Of a stretch of DNA of 33,618 bases, positions 22,601-32,172 are shown piece after piece. The position numbers and the translations under genes were made by a program. A model generated the notes under the pieces. That model saw nothing but the letters and a program-made list of their open reading frames with translations. It was not told the origin of the DNA and made no database searches. Source of the stretch: Desulfuromonadales bacterium (lineage in GTDB: Bacteria > Desulfobacterota > Desulfuromonadia > Desulfuromonadales > JAHYIW01). Every line of letters begins with the position of its first letter. Position 1 is the stretch's first letter. The stretch is from NCBI GenBank assembly GCA_029210745.1, contig JARGFI010000029.1, positions 1 through 33,618 on the forward strand, read 5' to 3'.

Positions 22601-23787
22601 TATGTTCTTAATGCCGACAGGAACGAAGACCCCTCCGAATTGCCAGCCGCGAAAAAATCACCGATAGTCGCCGCCACATCGGTGAACGAATGGCGAATTC
22701 CCAGCTCTATTCCTGTTTTTAAATGATGTTGCCAAACGAGCAGCGGAACATTTTCACGGGTGTGATCAGTGCCGGAAAACGTCGGGTCGCAGCCGTGGTC
22801 GGCAGTGATCAGGAGCAGATCCTGCGCGGACATTTGCGCCATCAAGGCGGGCAGTTGTTGATCAAATGCGCACAACGCCCGGGCAAACCCGGCGCAATCG
22901 CGACGGTGACCGTAAAGCATGTCGAAATCAACCAGATTGGTAAAGATCAGCCCCCGGTCTATTTTTTTCAGCGCCGCGATGGTTTGGTCGATCCCCTCCT
23001 GATTATCCCTGGTGGTTGTACTGTGGCTGATTCCGCGTCCGGCAAAGATGTCACTGACTTTACCGATGCCGTGGACCGGCAGACCGCTCTGTTGCAAGCG
23101 GTCGAGAATCGTTGCTGTTGGTGCGGGGAGTGAAAAATCATGACGCCGCGAGGTGCGGCGAAAGTTGTGGGCATTGGTGCCAACAAAGGGGCGGGCAATG
23201 ACCCGCGGAACCCGGTAGGGGATCAGTATTTCGAGGGCTATTTGGCAGATAGCGTACAGTTTTTCAACCGGGATGATCTGCTCATGTGCCGCAATCTGCA
23301 AGACTGAGTCAGCGCTGGTATAGATGATCGGGCGACCGCTGTGGAGATGTTCTTCCCCCAGCTCCTTCAATATTTCGGTGCCACTGGCCGCGATGTTGCC
23401 CAGCGGATCAAGACCGGTTGCGTTGCAAAATGCGGCGATAATTTCGTCGGGAAAGCCTGTCGGAAAGGTGGTGAACGGTTCGCGCAGGACGACCCCGGCG
23501 AGCTCCCAGTGGCCTGCCGTGGTGTCCTTGCCGCACGAGAGCTCAATCATGCGTCCAAACGCACCGGTCGGTTTTGACACGGCGGCAACACCGGGGAGCG
23601 GGAGGATATTGCCGAGTCCCAGTTGTTGCAGGTTCGGCAGGTGCAGCGGCCCGGCCTGCTCGGCGACGTGGAGCAGGGTATTGGCTCCCGCATTCCCAAA
23701 CGCCGCAGCATCGGGCGCCGAACCGATACCGACACCATCGAGGACAATCAGTATGACCCGCCGTTTCACGTTTGCCGATCCAGCCAT
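22600..23787 (-). CDS. deoB: Phosphopentomutase
   Basis: DeoB converts (deoxy)ribose-1-phosphate to the 5-phosphate in nucleoside salvage. It is a 395-residue alkaline-phosphatase-superfamily enzyme with VILIVLDGVGIGSAPDA (metal-binding Asp), GKDTTAGHWEL (phospho-acceptor Thr region), IYTSADSVLQIAAHE, GRGISHSTTT, NLVDFDMLYGHRRD and TADHGCDPTFSGTDHTRE near the end, so all metal-ligand blocks are intact. The Shine-Dalgarno before the ATG at 23787 is poor; an in-frame GTG six codons later (VKRRVILIVL) is an alternative. It follows argJ by 78 bp on the same strand; no other deo genes are present. Confidence 0.95.
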   Translation of the reverse strand: MAGSANVKRRVILIVLDGVGIGSAPDAAAFGNAGANTLLHVAEQAGPLHLPNLQQLGLGNILPLPGVAAVSKPTGAFGRMIELSCGKDTTAGHWELAGVVLREPFTTFPTGFPDEIIAAFCNATGLDPLGNIAASGTEILKELGEEHLHSGRPIIYTSADSVLQIAAHEQIIPVEKLYAICQIALEILIPYRVPRVIARPFVGTNAHNFRRTSRRHDFSLPAPTATILDRLQQSGLPVHGIGKVSDIFAGRGISHSTTTRDNQEGIDQTIAALKKIDRGLIFTNLVDFDMLYGHRRDCAGFARALCAFDQQLPALMAQMSAQDLLLITADHGCDPTFSGTDHTRENVPLLVWQHHLKTGIELGIRHSFTDVAATIGDFFAAGNSEGSSFLSALRT

Positions 23788-23865
23788 GCGGAGATTGCAG
23801 GCGCATGACTGAACGCTGCGCAGCCGCCAGTGAGGTCGATCACCCCCGAACCTCTGCTGATCTTT

Positions 23866-25065
23866 TCAGGTGCGATAGTCGGCATTGATTTTGACGTAAT
23901 CGAAGGTCAGATCAGAGGTGTAGTAAACCGCTTGGCCGGCCCCGAGCGACAGTTCAATATTGACATCGAATTCCGCTGTTTGCAGGACAGCGGTGGCTTC
24001 TGCCTCCAGCTCCGGCCCGGTTGATATGCCGTGTCGAACGACCGGGACAGCGTTGAAAAAAATAGTGATCTGATCAGGATCAAGCTGTGCGCCAGAATAA
24101 CCGGCGGCGGCAATGATACGTCCCCAGTTGGCATCTTGTCCGAAAAATGCGGTCTTGACCAGACTGGAGGTTGCGACACTCTTGGCAACCAGCCGTGCGT
24201 CTGCTGCCGAGGCCGCGCCGGTGACGTTGATGCGCACCAGCTTGGTGGCCCCCTCGCCATCGCGAACGATCATTTTTGCCAGTTCAAGGAGCAGGTCTTC
24301 CAGCAGTTCGCCAAACTGCTGCGCCGCGGGTGTGTCGAGGGTAAAGATCTCGTTGCCGGCCTGACCGTTGGCCAGAGCAATCACCATGTCGTTGGTCGAT
24401 GTGTCCCCGTCAACGCTGATGCAGTTGAAGGTTCGGTCGACGGCAGCGCGCAGCAAGTATTGCAGCGTTGTTGCTTCGATGGCGATATCGGTCATGACAA
24501 ATCCGAGCATCGTCGCCATGTCGGGATGAATCATGCCGGCACCCTTGGCGAGGGCAACCAGCCGGTACGGGTGTGTGCCGATCTGTCCGTGGCGGATGGC
24601 GGTTTTGGCAAAGGAGTCTGTGGTCATGATCGCTTCGGCGGCTTGCTGTGCACCATCGGCTGAGAGCATTTCCGGAAGCTGCGGGATTTTTTGCTCAAAG
24701 CACTGAATCGGTAACGGGACACCGATCACTCCTGTTGAGGAGACGGCGACCAGCTCTTCATCAATTCCAAGCGCGGCAGCGGTCAAGGCACCACAGCGTC
24801 GGGCATCTGTCACCCCCTGCTCACCGGTACAGGCATTGGCGTTGCCGCTATTGATGAGGATTGCCTGGCAGCGACCACCAGCAATGCGCGGACGACTCAC
24901 CACCAGCGGGGCGGCAACCACCTTGTTGGTGGTAAAAACGCCGGCACAGACGGCCGGAGTCGCGGAATAGATCAGCGCCAGATCGAGTTTCCCCGCTTTT
25001 CTGATCCCGGCGGCGCAGCTGGCAAAGCTGAATCCGGGTATCTGCAAAACGTTATGGTTCATCAT
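23866..25065 (-). CDS. argJ: Bifunctional ornithine acetyltransferase/N-acetylglutamate synthase
   Basis: ArgJ recycles the acetyl group from N-acetylornithine to glutamate in arginine synthesis. The 399-residue precursor has the autocleavage motif KGAGMIHPDMATML, with scission expected between A184 and the nucleophile T185 to give alpha and beta chains. SGNANACTGEQG, SSTGVIG and the SVDGDTSTNDMV block are conserved. Whether it is bifunctional cannot be decided by eye. Two adjacent ATGs are possible starts; GAGG lies just upstream. It begins 36 bp after the secA stop, so the two may be co-transcribed. A short ArgA-like gene lies 4 kb upstream. Confidence 0.96.
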   Translation of the reverse strand: MMNHNVLQIPGFSFASCAAGIRKAGKLDLALIYSATPAVCAGVFTTNKVVAAPLVVSRPRIAGGRCQAILINSGNANACTGEQGVTDARRCGALTAAALGIDEELVAVSSTGVIGVPLPIQCFEQKIPQLPEMLSADGAQQAAEAIMTTDSFAKTAIRHGQIGTHPYRLVALAKGAGMIHPDMATMLGFVMTDIAIEATTLQYLLRAAVDRTFNCISVDGDTSTNDMVIALANGQAGNEIFTLDTPAAQQFGELLEDLLLELAKMIVRDGEGATKLVRINVTGAASAADARLVAKSVATSSLVKTAFFGQDANWGRIIAAAGYSGAQLDPDQITIFFNAVPVVRHGISTGPELEAEATAVLQTAEFDVNIELSLGAGQAVYYTSDLTFDYVKINADYRT

Positions 25066-25101
25066 CTGCCTCGTTGCTATTCAGATCGATAATCGGGTGC
25101 A

Positions 25102-27795
25102 TTACTTCGCGCCGCAACACTTTTTATATTTCTTTCCACTGCCGCACGGGCAGGGGTCATTACGGCCAATCTTGTCTTCCTCACGGGTGGTCGGCTGACG
25201 CGGTTTGTCCCCGCCGCCGCTCAGACGCCCCAGACGAAGTCGTTCCTGCCGTTCTTCCTCTTCTATGCGCCGTAGCTCATCGTCGTGGACCAGCTGGATG
25301 CGGAAAATTTTCTGGATAACGTCCTGGCGGATACGTCCCATCATTTCCATGAAATGGTTATACGCTTCGCGTTTATATTCTTCCTTGGGGTTCTTCTGCG
25401 CGTAACTGCGCAGGCCGATCCCTTCCTTGAGGTGGTCGATGGCGAGCAAATGCCCCTTCCATTGCGTATCGATCCCCTGTAACAACAGCACGCGCATCAA
25501 GTGCTCCATGACGGGGGGGGTAAACTCGGCTTCACGGGCGCGAAGCCGGTCTTCGACGGCTGCGCGCAACGCCTCTTCAAGCTCGTTCTGGGTCAGCCCC
25601 GGATGCACTTCAGGGGTTTGTGGATGAAAATAAAACTGATTGAAAAAGTCGTCATGCAACGCCGACCAGTTCCATTCCGCTGCCGGGGTTTTGGGCGGGC
25701 AAAAGCTGGCCACCATATCAGCGACCATCTCGTCAAGGATCATCGCATAGGTCGCGGCGATATTTTCACCGGCCAGAACCTCGCGGCGTTGCTGGTAGAT
25801 CACTTCGCGCTGGCGGTTCATGACATCGTCGTATTCAATCAGGTGTTTCCGGATATCGAAATTGTGCGCTTCGACTTTCTTTTGCGCATTTTCGATGGCG
25901 CGTGAAATGATCCCGTGCTCAATCGGCTCGTCATCAGGGACCTTCAGCTTGTCCATCATGAAGGCTACCCGTTCAGAACCGAAGATCCGCAACAGGTCGT
26001 CGTCGAGGCTGAGATAGAAACGACTTTCTCCCGGATCGCCCTGACGCCCGGAACGACCGCGCAGCTGATTGTCAATGCGTCGACTTTCATGGCGCTCAGT
26101 GCCGAGGATATAGAGCCCCCCTGCGGCCAGAACCTCTTCTTTCTCGGCGGCACAGTCCGGGATAAATTTCTTCAGGGCGGCGGCGTAGGCGGTCTCAAAA
26201 TCATCGGCGTTAAGAACTTCCTGTTTTGCCAGCATCTCCGGGTTGCCGCCGAGGACGATGTCTGTTCCCCGTCCGGCCATGTTGGTAGCGATGGTCACCG
26301 AACCTTTGCGCCCGGCCTGGGCAACGATGAATGCTTCTCGCTCATGTTGCTTGGCGTTGAGAACGTTGTGCGGGACGCCCCGTTTTTTCAGCAATTCCGA
26401 CAGCCGTTCGGAATTGTCAATTGAAATTGTTCCGACCAGGACCGGTTGCCCGCTGGCATGGCGAATTTTGATGTCCTCGACAACTGCCTTGAATTTTTCT
26501 TTTTCGGACTTGAAAATCAGGTCGGGGCGGTCAATCCTCAACATCGGCTTGTTGGTCGGGATGACGACGACTTCAAGCCGATAAATTTCGGCAAATTCAG
26601 TTGCTTCAGTGTCAGCGGTACCGGTCATGCCGGAAAGCTTTTCGTACATTCGAAAATAATTCTGAAAGGTGATCGTTGCCAGGGTCTGATTTTCGTTAGC
26701 TATTTTGACCCCTTCTTTTGCTTCGATCGCCTGGTGCAGACCATCTCCCCAGCGTCTCCCCGGCATCAGTCGCCCGGTAAATTCATCGACAATCATGACT
26801 TCGTTGTCCTTGACGACGTAGTCAACATCACGTTTGTAGAGGGCGTGGGCACTCAGTGCCTGATTTGCGTGGTGCAGCAGTTCAATGTTGCGGGGGTCAA
26901 AAAGATTCTCGACATTCAGCAAATGTTCGACTTTGGCGATCCCGGCTTCAGTCAGGGTTGCACTGCGGCTTTTTTCATCAACGGTAAAATCGCCGGTATA
27001 TTCCTTGATCGACTGACCGATTTTGCCGTCACGATGTTCGATCAGTTCCCCTTTCTTGAGCATCGGGATGATACGATTGACCCGGTTGTAGAGATCGCTC
27101 AATATTTCACTGGGGCCGGAAATGATCAACGGTGTGCGCGCCTCGTCGATGAGGATCGAGTCAACTTCATCGACAATGGCAAAATGATGTTCACGCTGCA
27201 CATAATCATCAAGCGAAAACTTCATATTATCGCGCAGGTAGTCAAAGCCGAACTCATTGTTGGTGCCATAGGTAATATCCGCCTGGTAGGCAGCGGCGCG
27301 CGTCTGGTCAGAAATTCCGTGAATAATGCAGCCCACGGTGAGACCGAGAAACTGGTGGACTTTGCCCATCCAGTCCGCATCGCGACTGGCGAGATAATCG
27401 TTAACCGTGACGACATGGACACCGCGCCCGGTCAGGGCGTTAAGGTAGCAGGGCAGGGTGGCAACCAGAGTTTTTCCTTCGCCGGTTTTCATCTCGGCGA
27501 TTTTGCCTTCGTGCAGAACGATGCCCCCCACCAGCTGCATGTCAAAATGGCGCATGCCAAGGACGCGCCTGGCCGCCTCTCGAACAGTAGCGAACGCTTC
27601 GGGTAATAACTGGTCAAGGGTCTCGCCATGAGCAAAGCGTTCCTTGTACTCCGCCGTCTTTGCTGTCAGCTCCTGATCAGTAAGGGCCATGATTGTCGCT
27701 TCGAGTGCGTTGATCTGCTCAATGACACTACTCATGCGCTTTAACTCACGGTCGTTTCTGCTGCCGACGATTTTTTTGATCAGGTTACCAATCAT
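25102..27795 (-). CDS. secA: Preprotein translocase ATPase SecA
   Basis: SecA is the motor of Sec export. It has 897 residues, normal length. NBD1 has Walker [10 protein letters not shown] and DEAD-like [14 protein letters not shown]. The preprotein crosslinking region, [18 protein letters not shown]2 with [17 protein letters not shown] and [25 protein letters not shown], and the helical wing and scaffold domains follow. It ends with the zinc-binding tail [17 protein letters not shown], which contacts SecB or ribosomes. The start is the ATG at 27795 ([19 protein letters not shown]), with CGGAG 7 nt upstream; an in-frame Met 10 codons earlier adds non-conserved residues. The M23-gene terminator lies about 180 bp upstream, so secA should have its own promoter in 27796-27976, which I could not place. 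Confidence 0.98.
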   Translation of the reverse strand: MIGNLIKKIVGSRNDRELKRMSSVIEQINALEATIMALTDQELTAKTAEYKERFAHGETLDQLLPEAFATVREAARRVLGMRHFDMQLVGGIVLHEGKIAEMKTGEGKTLVATLPCYLNALTGRGVHVVTVNDYLASRDADWMGKVHQFLGLTVGCIIHGISDQTRAAAYQADITYGTNNEFGFDYLRDNMKFSLDDYVQREHHFAIVDEVDSILIDEARTPLIISGPSEILSDLYNRVNRIIPMLKKGELIEHRDGKIGQSIKEYTGDFTVDEKSRSATLTEAGIAKVEHLLNVENLFDPRNIELLHHANQALSAHALYKRDVDYVVKDNEVMIVDEFTGRLMPGRRWGDGLHQAIEAKEGVKIANENQTLATITFQNYFRMYEKLSGMTGTADTEATEFAEIYRLEVVVIPTNKPMLRIDRPDLIFKSEKEKFKAVVEDIKIRHASGQPVLVGTISIDNSERLSELLKKRGVPHNVLNAKQHEREAFIVAQAGRKGSVTIATNMAGRGTDIVLGGNPEMLAKQEVLNADDFETAYAAALKKFIPDCAAEKEEVLAAGGLYILGTERHESRRIDNQLRGRSGRQGDPGESRFYLSLDDDLLRIFGSERVAFMMDKLKVPDDEPIEHGIISRAIENAQKKVEAHNFDIRKHLIEYDDVMNRQREVIYQQRREVLAGENIAATYAMILDEMVADMVASFCPPKTPAAEWNWSALHDDFFNQFYFHPQTPEVHPGLTQNELEEALRAAVEDRLRAREAEFTPPVMEHLMRVLLLQGIDTQWKGHLLAIDHLKEGIGLRSYAQKNPKEEYKREAYNHFMEMMGRIRQDVIQKIFRIQLVHDDELRRIEEEERQERLRLGRLSGGGDKPRQPTTREEDKIGRNDPCPCGSGKKYKKCCGAK

Positions 27796-27976
27796 TTTAT
27801 TGCTCCGGATTTGCGGCGATTTCACGCATTATTTTATGGTGCTTGATGGAGAATATGCGGTGTTGACACGTTGGTGATGATGCTGGCGGTCCGCCGCAAA
27901 AAAAACTGACAATCAGAGTGTGCCTTTTTAGCACAACGCAGGGTTTCTCTCAAGTGTTAAGCGGGGAATGGAAATG

Positions 27977-28000
27977 AAAAACCCCGGCACTGCCGGGGTT
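27977..28000 (-). terminator. Rho-independent terminator after the M23 peptidase gene
   Basis: On the minus strand AACCCCGGC pairs with GCCGGGGTT around a 3-nt loop, followed by TTTTTC. It starts 6 nt after the peptidase stop codon. Confidence 0.9.
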
Positions 28001-28005
28001 GGGGA

Positions 28006-28875
28006 TCAGGTGAATTTTTTTGGATTGAGCGGCACGCCGTTGAGGCGAACTTCGTAGTGAACGTGTGACCCGGTGGACCGTCCGGTATTGCCGACAGCGG
28101 AAATGGTTTCACCGCGTTTGACCCGTTGCCCGACTTTGACAAAGATCTTGGAATTGTGTCCGTAATAAGTCCGATAACCGTAGCCATGTTCGATCACGAC
28201 CAGTTTGCCATAACCCGGATCGGTGACAACCCGGCTGACAATGCCGTCAGCGGTTGCCTGAACCGGGGTTCCGGTCCGTGCGGCAATGTCAAGTCCGTCG
28301 TGCATGCTGCGTTTTCCGGTGAAAGGGGAACGGCGCATTCCAAAACTTGATGTTGTCCACCCGCGGGTCGGCAGGCCTGACGGCTTGGCCGCCAGTAACG
28401 AACGTTGATCGTTGAGGATACCCTGGACTTCTTCCTGGCTCTTGCGGCGCAGGTCGATGGCCTCGCGAATCCGGTCAATCTTCTGCTGGATTTCGGGGTA
28501 CTTCGCTTCGGAGCCGCTTGCCAGTGGACCACCAACACCGGTGAGCCCGTCGATTTTCGGTTTGGTCAGATTCGCCAGAACACGGACCTTGGCATCATTC
28601 TGGGCGAGAACCAGTAGCTCTTGTTGAACACTGTCGAGGCTGGCGGACAGATCACGAATCTGGTTTTTCTGCGCAAGCGTTTCTGATCGCAACCGGTTGA
28701 ATTCGTGCTGGTCAAAACTGGTCAATGCGTAATCGGTCAAAAATCCGCACACAACCAGAAAAAGAACCGCACAAGAGGCACCGATACCACGCAATACATT
28801 GGTCTTGAGTGCAAAGCGTCGAACGCGGTGCGAGCCTTCAGGAATGACAAGAATGGTATATTTTTTTGCTGTCAA
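28006..28875 (-). CDS. Membrane-anchored M23 family metallopeptidase
   Basis: This is a LytM/M23 peptidoglycan endopeptidase-type protein of 289 residues. A short cytoplasmic segment and one membrane helix (about 28-48) are followed by coiled coils (about 58-92 and 127-157). The zinc domain has H192 and D196 (HDGLDIA), H240 (YYGH) and H271/H273 (HVHYE), so all ligands and catalytic His are present and it could be an active hydrolase. The preferred start is a TTG at 28875, with AAGGGG 6 nt upstream and a family-like start (TAKKYTILVIPEGSHRVRRF). An ATG at 28905 adds 10 residues but has no ribosome site. A strong -35 lies upstream and a terminator downstream, so the gene is monocistronic. Confidence 0.88.
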   Translation of the reverse strand: MTAKKYTILVIPEGSHRVRRFALKTNVLRGIGASCAVLFLVVCGFLTDYALTSFDQHEFNRLRSETLAQKNQIRDLSASLDSVQQELLVLAQNDAKVRVLANLTKPKIDGLTGVGGPLASGSEAKYPEIQQKIDRIREAIDLRRKSQEEVQGILNDQRSLLAAKPSGLPTRGWTTSSFGMRRSPFTGKRSMHDGLDIAARTGTPVQATADGIVSRVVTDPGYGKLVVIEHGYGYRTYYGHNSKIFVKVGQRVKRGETISAVGNTGRSTGSHVHYEVRLNGVPLNPKKFT

Positions 28876-28927
28876 AAGTTTCCCCTTGTTAACCAAAAAC
28901 CACATGAAAAGATAGGGCGACCAGACC

Positions 28928-28956
28928 TAAATAGTTGAATTGAAGAGAAATGTCAA
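28928..28956 (-). promoter_or_regulatory. Sigma-70-type promoter for the M23 peptidase gene
   Basis: Minus strand TTGACA (consensus -35), 17 nt, TATTTA. The start would fall near 28921, about 46 nt before the TTG start codon. The -10 is weak but the spacing is ideal. Confidence 0.55.
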
Positions 28957-29010
28957 GTTTTTTGAAGTGGTTCTTTTTAACCCAGCCCACCAGTTGCAGC
29001 ACGCATATCA

Positions 29011-29463
29011 CTATAACAAGTCACGACTCATGGCTATTTCGTCGCATTCCGGGAACTTTGGACACTGCATGCAATCGCCCCAGATCTTTTGTGGCAACAG
29101 GGATTTCTCAATCTCGCTGAAACCGAGTCTGGTGAAAAAATCGCGCTGGTAGGTTAAAGCGAAAACCCGCACAATGCCGAGTTCCTGTGCTTCCTTGATG
29201 CAGGCCTCAACGAGCAAGCGGCCAATGCCGCGACCGCCGTGGGAGGAGGCCACCGCCAGAGAGCGAATCTCGGCCAGATCCGCCCAGCAAATGGCCAAAC
29301 AGCAGGTGGCGATAACTTCGTCGTCCTCCTCATAAACATAAATATCACGAATCGACTTGTAGATGTCGGGGAGTGAACGTGACAGCATCAGCCCCTTCCG
29401 GGCATAGATCAGCAGGAGCTGGTGGATTTTTTTTGCGTCGGCAATGCGGGCTTTGCGGATCAT
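29011..29463 (-). CDS. argA: GNAT N-acetyltransferase, short ArgA-like (N-acetylglutamate synthase)
   Basis: This 150-residue GNAT protein begins MIRKARIADAKKIHQLLLIYA, followed by LAEIRSLAV, the acetyl-CoA loop SHGGRGIGRLLVEA (about 74-87), FALTYQRDFFTRLGF and a Cys-containing tail LPQKIWGDCMQCPKFPECDEIAM. This pattern, especially the KIW.DC..CPKFP.CDE tail, is that of the short ArgA-type N-acetylglutamate synthases found in deltaproteobacteria and relatives, which lack the amino-acid-kinase domain of E. coli ArgA. It would make N-acetylglutamate, the entry to arginine. Start ATG at 29463 begins one base after the recN stop, with GGAG inside recN. Confidence 0.85.
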   Translation of the reverse strand: MIRKARIADAKKIHQLLLIYARKGLMLSRSLPDIYKSIRDIYVYEEDDEVIATCCLAICWADLAEIRSLAVASSHGGRGIGRLLVEACIKEAQELGIVRVFALTYQRDFFTRLGFSEIEKSLLPQKIWGDCMQCPKFPECDEIAMSRDLL

Positions 29464-29464
29464 A

Positions 29465-31150
29465 TCAATCTCCAGGCTCAGCAACGTTGGCGGATGAAAG
29501 CCGAATGATCTCCCGGGCATGCTCACGCGTCGTGGCTGAAATCTTGGCTCCGCCGAGCATCCGTGCCATCTCTTCGACGCGGTCATGTTCATCAAGCAGC
29601 GACAAGGTCGTGGTGGTGCGACCGTCTTCAACCTGCTTTTCGACGCGGTAATGATGGTCGGCAAATGCGGCGACCTGAGGCAGGTGAGTAATGCAGAGGG
29701 CCTGCCCGTGGCAAGCGACAGCACGCAATTTTTCACCGACCGCCGTTGCTGCCTGGCCACCGATACCGGCGTCAACTTCATCGAAGATCAACGTGGCGCC
29801 CCGGTCACTGTCGGGCGCGACCCGGTTGAGTGCGAGCATGATTCGTGAAAGTTCGCCGCCCGAGGCAATTTTTATCAGTGGTTTGGGGTCTTCCCCCGGA
29901 TTCGGTGCGAGCAGGAATTCGCCGCGTTCAGCGCCTGTTGCTCCCGGCTCGGCGAGCGCATGCAACTGGATGGAGAAGAGCGCTTTTGGCATGGCCAGCT
30001 CGTGCAGTTCTGTTTCAACGGCCTGGCGCAATTGCTGCGCCGCCGCACGGCGCGCGGCGCTCAAAGTGGCGGCAGTTTCATCCAAGGCAATAGCCATCTC
30101 GTCTCGCTGGAGCAGCAATCTGTCGCGGCTGGCGTCGAGGTCAAAGAGCTCTTCAATTTCCGTTTCGATGTTTTTGCGGTAGGCGAGAATCTCGTCCAGG
30201 GTTCCGGCATATTTGCGTTTCAGTGTTGTCAGCAACGTCAGACGTTCATCGACTTCGGTCTGTCGTTGCGGGTCAAAGGAGATTTTTTCACTGTAGCGAC
30301 GCAGTTCGAGAGCCACATCCTCCAGGGTGTAGAGAGCCGAACTGAGATTTTCGGCGATCGTGGTCAAGGCCGGATCGATGCTGCCAAGTTCACTGATTGA
30401 TGTCGCAACCCGGCCGAGCTCCTCACACAAGGCACCATTGTCGCCGTAGAGTTTTTCATAGCTGTCGTGCGTCGTTGCAGAAAGTTTTTCCGCATTGTGC
30501 AGCAACCGTCGTTCAGCACTCAGTTCGTCGTCTTCCCCCAGGTGCAGCGCGGCATCATCAATTTCCTGGCGCTGGAAGGAGAGCAGATCAAGCCGTTGAC
30601 GTTGTTCGCGTTCCGCTGTGTTGAGCCGCTCAAGGTGGCTGCGGATCTCTTTGAGCTGCCGGAATTGCGCAGCGCATTCCGCGACCAGCGGGGCGGTTCC
30701 GGCGAAACTGTCGAGCAGTGCCAGATGCCGGTCGCTGCGCAATAGATTCTGGTGTTCATTCTGGCCATAGATAGTCAGAAGATCGACGGTAAACTCGCTC
30801 AATTGGGTCAATGTTGCCATTGAACCGTTGACGAAAACCCGGTTTTTACCGCTGCGGGAAATAACCCGTTTAACCAGCAGCTCTTCACCGTCTTCGTATC
30901 CTGCCGCGCCCAGCAGCGAGCGGAGTTTGGTCTGTTCCGCGATCATGAAGACCGCTTCAACGGTGGCTTCCTCTTCACCGTGACGGATAAAGTCGGGGCG
31001 CGCCCGGTCTCCGCAGAGCAAGCCGACCGCATCGATAATAATCGATTTGCCCGCGCCGGTTTCTCCGGTCAGGACATTGAATCCTGATCCAAAGGTCACG
31101 TGCAGACGATCGATAATCGCAAAGTTTTTAATGATGAGCTCTAATAACAT
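29465..31150 (-). CDS. recN: DNA repair protein RecN
   Basis: RecN is an SMC-like ATPase in double-strand-break repair. It has 561 residues. The N-terminus MLLELIIKNFAIIDRLHVTFGSGFNVLTGETGAGKS carries Walker A, two coiled-coil arms surround a hinge-like middle, and the C-terminal part has the signature SGGELSRIMLALNRV and Walker B TLIFDEVDAGIGGQAA, then CITHLPQVAAFADHH. The gene begins 38 bp after nadK and is tightly followed by argA. I saw no clear LexA-type box in the short upstream gap, and a SOS link would have to act through the nadK promoter. Confidence 0.96.
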   Translation of the reverse strand: MLLELIIKNFAIIDRLHVTFGSGFNVLTGETGAGKSIIIDAVGLLCGDRARPDFIRHGEEEATVEAVFMIAEQTKLRSLLGAAGYEDGEELLVKRVISRSGKNRVFVNGSMATLTQLSEFTVDLLTIYGQNEHQNLLRSDRHLALLDSFAGTAPLVAECAAQFRQLKEIRSHLERLNTAEREQRQRLDLLSFQRQEIDDAALHLGEDDELSAERRLLHNAEKLSATTHDSYEKLYGDNGALCEELGRVATSISELGSIDPALTTIAENLSSALYTLEDVALELRRYSEKISFDPQRQTEVDERLTLLTTLKRKYAGTLDEILAYRKNIETEIEELFDLDASRDRLLLQRDEMAIALDETAATLSAARRAAAQQLRQAVETELHELAMPKALFSIQLHALAEPGATGAERGEFLLAPNPGEDPKPLIKIASGGELSRIMLALNRVAPDSDRGATLIFDEVDAGIGGQAATAVGEKLRAVACHGQALCITHLPQVAAFADHHYRVEKQVEDGRTTTTLSLLDEHDRVEEMARMLGGAKISATTREHAREIIRLSSANVAEPGD

Positions 31151-31188
31151 CGCAGCAAAAAATCGGTGTCCCTACCCGCTGGCCGGAA

Positions 31189-32043
31189 CTACCGCTCCCC
31201 CCAACGCAGTTTAGTGCGTAAAATCTGAAAATAATCACGGCTGGGACTTTTGATCAACACCGTTCGACTCAGTGATTTACGGATTTCGACAACATCTCCG
31301 GCCAACAGGGGCATGCCGACTTGCCCGTCGGCGGTTAAGACGACATCCTCATCCTGAAACTTAAGTATGATGCGCACCACAGCATCGGCAGAAATGATAA
31401 TCGGCCGATTGGAGAGCATATGCGGGCAGATCGGGGTGATGATCAGACTGTGTGAACCGGGGTAGACAATTGGGCCGCCCGCCGCGAGGTTGTAGGCGGT
31501 TGAACCGGTGGGGGTGGAGATGATCAACCCGTCGGCCTTGAACGTGGTCAGGTAGTCGTCATTGACCATTGCTTCCATATCGATGATCCGTGCCAGGGCG
31601 CCTTTATTGATCACGATATCGTTCAGGACGTGAAAACGGCCCACGTTACTGTCCCCCCGCGTGACGTAAACATCGAGCATCATCCGCGAGGAGGTTGTGA
31701 AGTTGCCACGCAGAACATCTTCCAGTACAGGGAAAAATTCCTTGCGGGTGATTTCGGTGAGGAACCCGAGATTGCCGAGATTGACGCCGAGAATCGGTGT
31801 GCCGTGGTCGCGGACCTTACGTGATACCGAGATCAGGGTGCCGTCGCCGCCGAGGACGATGATCATATCGACCAGCGCCGGAATTTTTTTGGCATGGTAC
31901 CCAGGGCAGATTCCGGTGGCCGCCGCCAGACTCTCCTCAACAAAAACCTCAACCTGGCGTTCCTGTAACCAGATGCTGGTCTCCTGAGCCAGCTTCGCGG
32001 CGTCAGGATGGTTTTTTTTAGCGTAGATTCCGATACGTTTCAT
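31189..32043 (-). CDS. nadK: NAD kinase
   Basis: NadK phosphorylates NAD to NADP in the cytosol. The 284-residue protein has the GGDGT motif at 65-69 (IIVLGGDGTL), the LGVNLGNLGFLTE block, the catalytic-domain motif DGLIISTPTGSTAYNLAAGGPIV and the ICPHMLSNRPI segment. The ATG is preceded by CGGAG. It is the first gene of the nadK-recN-argA cluster and divergent from rarA. Confidence 0.96.
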   Translation of the reverse strand: MKRIGIYAKKNHPDAAKLAQETSIWLQERQVEVFVEESLAAATGICPGYHAKKIPALVDMIIVLGGDGTLISVSRKVRDHGTPILGVNLGNLGFLTEITRKEFFPVLEDVLRGNFTTSSRMMLDVYVTRGDSNVGRFHVLNDIVINKGALARIIDMEAMVNDDYLTTFKADGLIISTPTGSTAYNLAAGGPIVYPGSHSLIITPICPHMLSNRPIIISADAVVRIILKFQDEDVVLTADGQVGMPLLAGDVVEIRKSLSRTVLIKSPSRDYFQILRTKLRWGER

Positions 32044-32075
32044 GCTTTGCTCCGTCTGTCTGGCAGTGGGGGTAA

Positions 32076-32103
32076 ATTATCACGCCGGTTTACGGAAGTG
32101 CAA
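32076..32103 (-). promoter_or_regulatory. Possible sigma-70-type promoter for nadK-recN-argA
   Basis: Minus strand TTGCAC, 16 nt, GATAAT. The -10 matches 5 of 6 and the -35 only 3 of 6. The start would fall near 32069, about 26 nt before the nadK ATG. Confidence 0.35.
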
Positions 32104-32117
32104 CCATATTAGGTCGA

Positions 32118-32146
32118 TTGTTCGCATCATTGTTGTGTGCTAGAGT
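32118..32146 (+). promoter_or_regulatory. Sigma-70-type promoter for rarA
   Basis: TTGTTC, 17 nt, TAGAGT with an extended -10 (TGCTAGAGT). The start near 32153 gives about 20 nt to the rarA ATG. The same extended -10 block and spacing precede yebC-ruvCAB. Confidence 0.45.
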
Positions 32147-32172
32147 GCTCCTGAATTCGGAGACAATTGATT

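Noticed and set aside
27890-27905. Short ggcggtccgcc hairpin next to an A-run before secA.
   Set aside because: On the minus strand the T-run precedes the hairpin rather than following it, so it is not a terminator for that direction.
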